A stretch of 46,492 nucleotides of DNA from an uncultured bacterium (GTDB lineage: Bacteria > Verrucomicrobiota > Lentisphaeria > Oligosphaerales > Oligosphaeraceae): assembly GCA_900548225.1 (NCBI GenBank), contig URJM01000009.1, positions 1-46,492 of the forward strand, in the 5' to 3' direction. The notes beneath the pieces are model-generated. The model was not told where the DNA came from, made no database searches, and was given only the letters and a program-made list of their open reading frames with translations. This document shows positions 40,418 through 46,492 of the stretch, in pieces. Every line of letters begins with the position of its first letter. The stretch's first letter is position 1. Position numbers and translations under genes: made by a program.

Positions 40418-41782
40418 CTAGGGTGCAGGCGCCTGTGTGAAGGTCACTCCCAGGAGCGGCATCAGCCTGGTTGCGATGTTGAAGTATATCAGCAGGGTGA
40501 AGAGGTCGACCATTGTCGTGAGGATGGGGCTTGCCATCAGCGCGGGGTCGACCTTGCAGAGCTTTGCGGCGATGGGGAGGCTCCCTCCCGTGACCTTTGC
40601 CACGATGACAGTGAAGAAGAGCGTCAGGTTCACGACCAGGTTCACCTGCCATGTGGCCTGCTGGAAGGCAAAGATCCTGAGGAAGTTGATGGAGGCCAGG
40701 ATGGTGGCGCAGAGAATGCCGACGCGGAACTCCTTCCAGACTACCTTGCCCCAGTCCCTGGGGCCGACCTCCCCCGTGGCAAGCCCGCGCACCATCAGGG
40801 TGGAGGCCTGGCTGCCGGAGTTGCCGCCAGTGTCCATCAGCATGGGAATGAACGCCGCAAGCACAACCATGCCGCTCAACAGACGGTTGTAGCGGTTGAT
40901 GAGACTCGCCGTGATCGTGGCGGAGACCATTAAAATCATCAGCCACAGAATGCGGTTCTTGGCCAGCTCCCAGACGGTGGAGTCCAAATAGCCCTTCTCC
41001 GCGTGCTGCATACCGGCCAGACGCTCCAGGTCCTCCGTCTGCTCGGCTTCAATGACGTCCATGATGTCGTCGACCGTGATGATGCCGACAATCCTGGACT
41101 CCTGGTCCAGGACGGGCATGGCAATCAGGTCGTACTTCTTGAAGTCAAGAGCCACGCGCTCCTGGTCTTCAGTGGTGGTGGCGAAGACGAAGTCGGTGCT
41201 CATGATGTCCCTGATCAGGGTGTCGTCCTTGCTGGTGAGGATTTCCCTTAGCGAGACGATGCCGGTCAGGTGTGTCGCCGCGTCCACGACATAGCATGTA
41301 TAGATTGTCTCCTTTTCGATGCCGCTTGTCCTGACGTATGCGATGGCTTCCCGGCAGGTCTGGGTTTCGAAGAGTCTGACGAACTCGACGGTCATGAGGC
41401 TTCCGGCCGAGTTCTCGGGATAGTTCAGGAATCTGTTGATGAGCACCCGCGTCTCGGGCTTCGAGTTCGCGAGGATGTTCCGCACCATGTCGCTGGGCAG
41501 CTCGTCCAGGAAGTCGACCGCGTCGTCCAGATACATGTCCTCGACGAGTTTTCTTGCCTCTTCGGTGGTCAGCTGCCTGGCGATGGCGTTGTGGTCGTTT
41601 GCGTCGAGATACGCAAAGACCTCCGCCGCCTGGTCTCCGCTCATAAGGCGGAACACGCGGATCATGTCCGCGGTGTCCATCTCGCCGAGTTCGTTTGCGA
41701 TGTCGACGGGATTCATGTCCCGCAGAATCTGCCGCAGCTCCGCGAACTTGCCAGCGGCAAGAAGTTCATCCAGTTTGTGCAT
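40418..41782 (-). CDS. mgtE: Magnesium transporter MgtE
   Basis: An inner-membrane Mg2+ channel gated by cytosolic Mg2+. The 454 residues hold, in order: the N-terminal helical domain (MNPVDIANELGEMDTADMIR), two CBS domains (about 130-255; SLMTVEFVRLFETQTCREAI and IMSTDFVFATTTEDQERVAL), a plug helix, and five membrane helices (LWLMILMVSATITASLINRY, with MLMDTGGNSGSQASTLMVRGLA typical of the pore). GAGGAGG lies 8 bases before the ATG. The 95-base gap upstream is too short for a normal M-box riboswitch and none was recognised. pyrC is 7 bases downstream, so the two are co-transcribed. Confidence 0.96.
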   Translation of the reverse strand: MHKLDELLAAGKFAELRQILRDMNPVDIANELGEMDTADMIRVFRLMSGDQAAEVFAYLDANDHNAIARQLTTEEARKLVEDMYLDDAVDFLDELPSDMVRNILANSKPETRVLINRFLNYPENSAGSLMTVEFVRLFETQTCREAIAYVRTSGIEKETIYTCYVVDAATHLTGIVSLREILTSKDDTLIRDIMSTDFVFATTTEDQERVALDFKKYDLIAMPVLDQESRIVGIITVDDIMDVIEAEQTEDLERLAGMQHAEKGYLDSTVWELAKNRILWLMILMVSATITASLINRYNRLLSGMVVLAAFIPMLMDTGGNSGSQASTLMVRGLATGEVGPRDWGKVVWKEFRVGILCATILASINFLRIFAFQQATWQVNLVVNLTLFFTVIVAKVTGGSLPIAAKLCKVDPALMASPILTTMVDLFTLLIYFNIATRLMPLLGVTFTQAPAP

Positions 41783-41877
41783 TGGAGTGAGCCTCCTCTC
41801 AAGACACAGCGTTCAGGGAAGGATATGCCTGGAGTCTTTGGAAGTTGAAAGTTCTGTGCTGGACGGCCTTCCTGGGG

Positions 41878-42675
41878 CTACTCTGCGCCGCCGGGAAGCC
41901 ACTTTATGGCCATGAGGCCAAGGGCAATCAGGAAGAGAAGCCCCGCGCCAAGCAGGCTGTACGCCAGGACCGTGGCGGTCTTCTTGGCGGAGCGGACGTT
42001 TTCGTTGCGCTGGGCGACCTCCTTCTCGCTCATGATGACGGCGGCGCGCTTTGCCACCGTGTCGATGTAGTCGAGCTCCACGGGGAATCCAGCCATCGAG
42101 ATGACGTCGCCGGCCTTGAGCTCCACTGCGCCCTCGATGGGCTCGCCGCCCACGTCGGTCTCAAGCATCGAGTTCACGGCCTCCATGTAGATCTGCTTGC
42201 CGTGGACGGTCACGAGGATGTGGAAGCGGGAGACATCCCCCTCGCGGACGGTCACGTAGTTGTCGCGGGAGGAGCCGACGGAGTTGACGCCCTCCCAGAG
42301 GCACCCATGGGTCTCATGGCCGTTCATGCCAGTCCACTTGAGCCTGTAGTGGGAGGGGACGCCCTTTTCGCCGAAGGCGAAGAAGAGGCCGCCGAAACGG
42401 ATGATGGTGCCGTCGAAGAGGGGGACCGACTTCACCTTCTTCGCATCATGGAAAAGCCCGGCGCGGGAGTCGTTGTCGTTGATGCTCCACTGGCCGGTGA
42501 GGCTCTCCTGAAGATAGAAGTGCTGGCGCGAAATCGTGCTGTCGGCAAGGGCCTTCAGGCAGACATCGCACTTGGAGGAACGACCGAAGTAAATCTTGGA
42601 GTGAGGAGAAAAGACGTCTGTGCTGCACTGAGTCAATTCCCTTCCCTTTGAATCAAAGATTCGGCAGACTGGCAT
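41878..42675 (-). CDS. FHA-domain protein with C-terminal membrane anchor
   Basis: 265 residues. The N-terminal FHA domain has the phosphothreonine-binding pattern YFGRSSKCDVCLKALADSTI, SRQHFYL and NDNDSRAGLF. A second FHA-like repeat follows (NSVGSSRDNYVTVREGDVSRFHILV, then LKAGDVISMAGFPVEL). The last 30 residues form one transmembrane helix (AYSLLGAGLLFLIALGLMAI). The domain therefore faces the cytosol and probably docks phosphorylated partners at the membrane; no kinase gene is in the window. A strong Shine-Dalgarno site (GAGGAGGGA) precedes the ATG at 42675. The gene lies between proS and mgtE. Confidence 0.88.
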   Translation of the reverse strand: MPVCRIFDSKGRELTQCSTDVFSPHSKIYFGRSSKCDVCLKALADSTISRQHFYLQESLTGQWSINDNDSRAGLFHDAKKVKSVPLFDGTIIRFGGLFFAFGEKGVPSHYRLKWTGMNGHETHGCLWEGVNSVGSSRDNYVTVREGDVSRFHILVTVHGKQIYMEAVNSMLETDVGGEPIEGAVELKAGDVISMAGFPVELDYIDTVAKRAAVIMSEKEVAQRNENVRSAKKTATVLAYSLLGAGLLFLIALGLMAIKWLPGGAE

Positions 42676-42798
42676 GGATGGTCCCTCCTCGTTGGGTTGC
42701 GGCGCGCCCCGCCTGCGCACACACGGTGTAAGGCTGGCGAAAAGCCACCCCCACGTCAAAAGCGAGAGGGACGGGGGAGGGGCTTTGCAGAGGGCGGC

Positions 42799-44538
42799 CT
42801 ACTGGTTCAATTTCTCGAGATCACTCTTGATCTCATTCTTTAGTTTTTCTACAAGTCCTTGCAATGGAATGAGTTGTGAGTTCTTGCCCCAGTCGCGGCG
42901 CTTGAACTCGACCTGGTCGCCGGCGAGTGTCTTCGGTGAGACGACGACACGCAGCGGGATGCCTAGCAGGTCTGCGTCGGCGAAGGCGCTTCCCGCCTTT
43001 TCGCCCCGGTCGTCGAGAAGCACTTCGACGCCCGCATCCTGAAGCTCCCTGTAGAGCTTTTCGCATGCGTCCCTGACGGGTTCCTGCTGGTAGTTGAGCC
43101 CGACGATGTGGACGTGGTATGGCGCGATGGACATTGGCCAGATCGGGCCGTAGTCGTCGTGGTGCTGTTCAATGATTGCGGGCATAGCGCGTCCGACGCC
43201 GATTCCGTAGCATCCCATGATCATGGGCTTTGCCTTTCCGTCGGCGTCGAGGTAGTTGCATCCCATGGCGGCGGAGTACTTTGTCCCCAGCTGGAAGATG
43301 TTTCCGATTTCGATGCCGTGCATGAGCTTCAGCGGTGCGCCGTCCACGGGCGACGGGTCTCCGTCCCTCACGCATGCGATGTCCGCGACGGTCACCAGTT
43401 CCTTTTGCTGCAGGTCCCTTCCGAAGTTGAAGTTCCTGTAGTGGAACTCCTCCTCGTTGGCGCCGACTGCCAGGTTCGGGGAGTTGACTACCGACGGGTC
43501 GACGATTGCGCGGACCTTTGCCAGGTCAAGCCCGTGGAGGGACGCATATCCCGGCACCGCCCCGATGGAGCGGATGAGCTCGTCGTCGGCGAAGACGAGG
43601 TTGCCGTCCTTGACGACCTTTGCCAGCTTCGTTTCGTTGACCTCCAGGTCGCCTCTGATGTTGACGAAGACGAGCCTTCCCTGGGAATCCTTGTAGAAGA
43701 CCGCCTTGCAGGTATGGGCCTGGTCGATTCCGAGGAAATTAGCCACGTCGGCGATTGTCTTGGAGTGGGGGGTCTTCACCTTTTCGAGGGGGAGTTCCTC
43801 CTCGTGTGCGTATTCGAGCCTGGCGCATGCGACTTCGCGGTTGGCCTGGTAGTTGCCGTTCGGGGAGACGAAGAGGACATCCTCCCCGCAGTCGGCAATC
43901 GCCATGAACTCGTCGGACCTGTTGCCGCCGAACATTCCGGAGTCCGCGGTGATGCTGATGAACTCCTTGAAGCCGATGCGCTTGAAGATTCTGTCATAGG
44001 CCTTGTGGCAGACTTCGTAGTAGCGTTCCAGGTCCTCCTGGGAGGTGTGGAAGCTGTACGCGTCCTTCATGGTGAACTCGCGGGTGCGGATGAGCCCGGC
44101 GCGGGGGCGTGCCTCGTCACGGTACTTTGTCTGGATCTGGTAGATCATCAGTGGGAGCTGCTTGTAGCTGCTCACATTTGCGCGGACTGCGTGGACGGCG
44201 GCCTCCTCGTGGGTCATTCCGAGGATCATGTCCTTGCCGTTGCGGTCCTTGAAGCGCAGGAGCTCCTGGCCGACGCTCTCCCAGCGTCCGCTCTGCTGCC
44301 AAAGTTCTGCGGGGAGGACGACCGGCATGAGCATCTCCTGCCCGCCGATTGCATCCATCTCCTCGCGGATGATTTGCTCGATTTTCGCCGCAATCCTCTT
44401 GCCGAGCGGCATTAGCGTAAAGATGCCCGTGGAGACGGGCAGGCAGTATCCTCCGCGCACCATGAACTTGTGGCTTGCGGTAAGCGCGTCTCTGGGAGCC
44501 TCCCTGAGGCGCTGGCCGATCATCTTGGAAAGTCTCAT
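42799..44538 (-). CDS. proS: Prolyl-tRNA synthetase (bacterial type with editing domain)
   Basis: Charges tRNA-Pro; the tRNA-Pro(CGG) gene is in this same window. The 579-residue class II enzyme has YCLPVSTGIFTLMPLGKRIA, EMLMPVVLPAELWQQSGRW (motif 1 region), QTKYRDEARPRAGLIRTREF (motif 2), and ADCGEDVLFVS. Between motifs 2 and 3 is the INS editing domain that removes mischarged alanine (about residues 220-390). The end has IEIGNIFQLGTKYS and MGCYGIGVGRAMPAI (motif 3), then the anticodon domain. The ATG at 44538 is the start; earlier frame is not protein-like. No Shine-Dalgarno site. Confidence 0.97.
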   Translation of the reverse strand: MRLSKMIGQRLREAPRDALTASHKFMVRGGYCLPVSTGIFTLMPLGKRIAAKIEQIIREEMDAIGGQEMLMPVVLPAELWQQSGRWESVGQELLRFKDRNGKDMILGMTHEEAAVHAVRANVSSYKQLPLMIYQIQTKYRDEARPRAGLIRTREFTMKDAYSFHTSQEDLERYYEVCHKAYDRIFKRIGFKEFISITADSGMFGGNRSDEFMAIADCGEDVLFVSPNGNYQANREVACARLEYAHEEELPLEKVKTPHSKTIADVANFLGIDQAHTCKAVFYKDSQGRLVFVNIRGDLEVNETKLAKVVKDGNLVFADDELIRSIGAVPGYASLHGLDLAKVRAIVDPSVVNSPNLAVGANEEEFHYRNFNFGRDLQQKELVTVADIACVRDGDPSPVDGAPLKLMHGIEIGNIFQLGTKYSAAMGCNYLDADGKAKPMIMGCYGIGVGRAMPAIIEQHHDDYGPIWPMSIAPYHVHIVGLNYQQEPVRDACEKLYRELQDAGVEVLLDDRGEKAGSAFADADLLGIPLRVVVSPKTLAGDQVEFKRRDWGKNSQLIPLQGLVEKLKNEIKSDLEKLNQ

Positions 44539-44685
44539 GACAATATGGGCACAACTAACGGGAAGCACGGCGTCAGGCTGTGCTTCCCTGGCAGAAACTA
44601 GGGTAAAGTATGCGTTGGAAATGCGGGCGTGCGCCATCGCGCCCCCGCATTCGGGGAAATATACCCTATTAAAGAGAGACTGGAT

Positions 44686-44714
44686 TTGACCTGCCTGACA
44701 ATTGGCTATTAAAT
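44686..44714 (+). promoter_or_regulatory. Candidate sigma-70 promoter of the small lipoprotein gene
   Basis: TTGACC (44686-44691), a 17-base spacer, then TTAAAT (44709-44714), in the AT-rich part of the 289-base divergent region between proS and the lipoprotein gene. The rest of that region shows no gene. Confidence 0.5.
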
Positions 44715-44827
44715 TACTAGATCGCATTCACGACGAGATGCGGGCGTGGGAGTGGAGGCGTGGTGCCCGCGCCGGGAAAGCTCCACGCCACAACCATCCA
44801 TTCTGCATTCCCTAGGAGACAATCAAG

Positions 44828-45052
44828 ATGAAGAAGAACGTAGGAATCCTTCTGGCGCTTGTCCTCTTCGCGTTCGCGTTTTCGCTGGTCTCCTGCACGA
44901 AGCAGGAGAAGCCCGTCACCGACGGCGTTGCCGAGACCCTCGACTACGGCGCCACGGTCGGCAGGAGCTACAACAAGAGCAAGGACAAGATTCAGCAGAT
45001 CAACGCCGACCACAACCGTGAGCTTGAGAAGGCTCTCGAGGAGATGGAATAG
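44828..45052 (+). CDS. Small coiled-coil lipoprotein (74 residues)
   Basis: A signal peptide with lipobox: MKKNVGILLALVLFAFAFSL, then VSC, where the Cys at residue 23 would be lipidated. The mature 50 residues are charged and helical (NKSKDKIQQINADHNRELEK), ending in ALEEME, which looks like a single coiled-coil helix. Layout recalls small abundant helical lipoproteins of the Lpp/Pal-neighbour kind but no family is assigned. AGGAGA lies 8 bases before the ATG. It has its own promoter-like region and is probably transcribed alone. The dehydrogenase gene begins 72 bases downstream, so read-through is possible. Confidence 0.8.
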   Translation: MKKNVGILLALVLFAFAFSLVSCTKQEKPVTDGVAETLDYGATVGRSYNKSKDKIQQINADHNRELEKALEEME

Positions 45053-45124
45053 CCGGGCCGCCTTGTAGAAAGCAGTTTTTCCCTGTCAAGAATCCCAAAC
45101 CAAAGGAAAGGAGAAAGAAGAGAG

Positions 45125-46387
45125 ATGAAAACCACCGCGTTGCGCCTCTATGGCGTCAATGATTTGAGACTGGAATCCTTCGAACTGCCCGAGTGCGGCG
45201 ACGACGGCATTGTCGCCGAGGTCGTCTGCGACTCGATCTGCATGTCCTCGTTCAAGGCAGCGGAGCAGGGTGCGGCTCACAAGCGCGTCCCTGCGGACTG
45301 CGCCGAGAATCCCGTCATCATCGGGCATGAGTTCTGCGGCGTGATCCGCGAGGTGGGCAAGAAGTGGCAGAACCAGTTCAAGCCAGGCGAGCGCTTTGGC
45401 ATCCAGCCCGCCCTCAACTACAAGGGCACTCTCGACGCTCCCGGATACTCCTTCCAGACAATCGGCGGCGACTCCACCTTCATCAGGATTCCCTCCTGCG
45501 TGATGGAGATGAACTGCCTCCTCAAGTACACGGGGGACGCATTCTTCATGGCGTCGCTCTCGGAGCCGATGAGCTGCCTCGTGGGCGCCTGCCGCGCCCA
45601 GTACCGCCTGGAGACCCCCGGCTCCTACCATCACACCATGGGCGTCAAGAAGGGCGGCAAGTGCGCGTGCATCGCCTCCGCTGGCCCCATGGGGCTTGGG
45701 CTCATCGACTACCTTGTCCACGGCCCCATGGCCCCCTCGCTGGTGGTCGTCACCGACATTGACCAGGCCCGGCTTGACCGCGCGGCGTCTGTCCTGACCG
45801 TGGAGGATGCCGCCGCCCACGGCGTCAAGCTTGTCTACCAGAATACATCCAGCCCCACGGCGACCGCCGACCTGCGCGAGCTTTCAGGCGGCACGGGATA
45901 CGACGACGTCTTCGTCATGGCTCCAGTCCCGGCGCTTGTCGAGCAGGCCGACGCGATTCTCGCCAACGGCGCATGCCTCAACTTCTTCTCGGGTCCAATG
46001 GATCCCAACTTCTCCGCCAGGCTCAACTTCTACAACGTCCACTATGCGGGGACGCACCTTGTGGGGACTAGCGGCGGCAACACCGACGACATCAGGGAGG
46101 CGCTGAAGCTGATGGGCGAGGGCGTCCTGAATCCGGCAATCATGATCACCCATGTTGGAGGCCTGACGGCCGCGCGTGACACGACCCTGAACCTGCCGAA
46201 CATCAAGGGCGGCAAGAAGCTGATCTACACCCACCAGGACTTCCCGCTGACCGCAATCGCCGACTTCGCCGAGAAGGGCAAGACGGATCCCGTCTTCGCA
46301 GAACTCGATGACGCCTGCAAGCGCCACAACGGGCTCTGGAATCTCGAGGCGGAGAGGATTGTCCTGGAGAAGATGCCGAGGATATAG
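45125..46387 (+). CDS. Zinc-dependent medium-chain dehydrogenase (sorbose-1-phosphate reductase-like)
   Basis: A 420-residue NAD(P)-linked oxidoreductase. VIIGHEFCGVIREVGKKW is the zinc-site GHE motif of the MDR family, and KPGERFGIQPALNY and ASLSEPMSCLVGA (the second zinc ligand region) are typical of the L-sorbose-1-phosphate reductase-like subgroup. The Rossmann motif is ASAGPMGLGLIDYLV. The end (FPLTAIADFAEKGKTDPVFAELDDACKRHNGLWNLEAE) matches that subgroup from memory. A sugar-phosphate or polyol-phosphate substrate is likely; the exact one is unknown. AAAGGAGAAAG lies before the ATG. A terminator follows 26 bases after the stop. Confidence 0.88.
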   Translation: MKTTALRLYGVNDLRLESFELPECGDDGIVAEVVCDSICMSSFKAAEQGAAHKRVPADCAENPVIIGHEFCGVIREVGKKWQNQFKPGERFGIQPALNYKGTLDAPGYSFQTIGGDSTFIRIPSCVMEMNCLLKYTGDAFFMASLSEPMSCLVGACRAQYRLETPGSYHHTMGVKKGGKCACIASAGPMGLGLIDYLVHGPMAPSLVVVTDIDQARLDRAASVLTVEDAAAHGVKLVYQNTSSPTATADLRELSGGTGYDDVFVMAPVPALVEQADAILANGACLNFFSGPMDPNFSARLNFYNVHYAGTHLVGTSGGNTDDIREALKLMGEGVLNPAIMITHVGGLTAARDTTLNLPNIKGGKKLIYTHQDFPLTAIADFAEKGKTDPVFAELDDACKRHNGLWNLEAERIVLEKMPRI

Positions 46388-46413
46388 CCCCGGAACCAGA
46401 CAGCCGTCATTCG

Positions 46414-46447
46414 GGCGGGCCTGCCTTTTATTGGCGGCCCGCCTTTT
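46414..46447 (+). terminator. Rho-independent terminator after the dehydrogenase
   Basis: GGCGGGCC (46414-46421) pairs with GGCCCGCC (46436-46443), extended by GCC/GGC around a 7-base loop with one bulged T, then TTTT. Confidence 0.8.
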
Positions 46448-46492
46448 CCACGTCTGCCAGGGAGACTCCGTATAGCGTGAGCGGCAGGGGGG
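46428..46492 (-). CDS. C-terminal end of a convergent gene, cut by window edge
   Basis: On the minus strand the last 65 bases read as an open frame ending LPLTLYGVSLADVEKAGRQ and a TAA at 46428-46430. Codon third positions are mostly G or C, as in the neighbouring genes. Too short to identify; the stop lies within the hairpin that ends the dehydrogenase transcript, an arrangement often seen between convergent genes. Confidence 0.4.
   Translation of the reverse strand, partial: PLPLTLYGVSLADVEKAGRQ

Noticed and set aside
41783..41877. Magnesium (M-box) riboswitch upstream of mgtE
   Set aside because: Gap of 95 bases is too short and no conserved pattern was seen.

Overview
This window is a GC-rich (roughly 60% or more, by eye) chromosomal segment carrying mostly housekeeping genes. 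The gene content suggests a member of the PVC superphylum, most likely a Kiritimatiellota/Lentisphaerota-type bacterium from an anaerobic or gut-like habitat. The evidence is a fused SecDF, a fused RpiB-GlyA, eukaryote/archaeal-type one-chain GlyRS, secreted TIM-barrel glycosidase-like paralogs, GxxExxY and small Lys/Ala-rich or lipoprotein genes, and mixed use of Shine-Dalgarno sites. This taxonomic call is inference from family content; no 16S rRNA or ribosomal protein is present.

Left part (1-20880, mainly + strand). The 3' end of groEL with its terminator is followed by two divergent secreted glycoside-hydrolase-like paralogs. Next come queF (queuosine) and a metallophosphoesterase on the minus strand. 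A DEAD-box RNA helicase is followed closely by a TrmH-type RNA methyltransferase. An unusual lipid/envelope module follows: a three-domain acyltransferase-ACP-acyl-ligase protein, a DUF2304 membrane protein and a GT2 glycosyltransferase. Then come ribD-ribE (riboflavin), argJ (arginine) with an in-frame insertion at its autocleavage site, a GT4-like glycosyltransferase, a tiny GGPSGP-repeat protein and a ROK sugar kinase. The strand run ends with yajC-secDF (protein export) and tRNA-Pro(CGG) with a strong terminator.

Middle (20940-24114). Just downstream of the tRNA is a compact 491-bp unit. A GxxExxY (PD-(D/E)XK-like) gene is bounded exactly by 38-bp inverted repeats that match at 36 of 38 positions. 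The right repeat has replaced the end of a C_GCxxG-type gene. Upstream on the same strand lie a DUF192 protein and a three-gene envelope operon of unknown function (coiled-coil protein, small membrane protein, small lipoprotein) with its own terminator.

Right part (24277-44538, all - strand). These are close-packed metabolic and translation genes: prepilin peptidase, uxaC, leuS, a NifS-like enzyme translationally coupled to a GH29-like protein that lacks the nucleophile, rpiB-glyA fusion, family-4 uracil-DNA glycosylase, purM, dapB, ctp-type S41 protease, glyS, a short pyrC, mgtE, an FHA-domain membrane protein and proS.

End (44539-46492, + strand). A promoter-like region leads to a small lipoprotein and a sorbose-1-phosphate-reductase-like zinc dehydrogenase, then a terminator and the last codons of a convergent gene cut by the window edge.

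The most interesting items are the inverted-repeat GxxExxY cassette and its effect on the neighbouring gene, the GGPSGP-repeat protein, the ArgJ cleavage-site insertion, the RpiB-GlyA fusion, the GH29-like/NifS-like pair, and the unassigned envelope operon.
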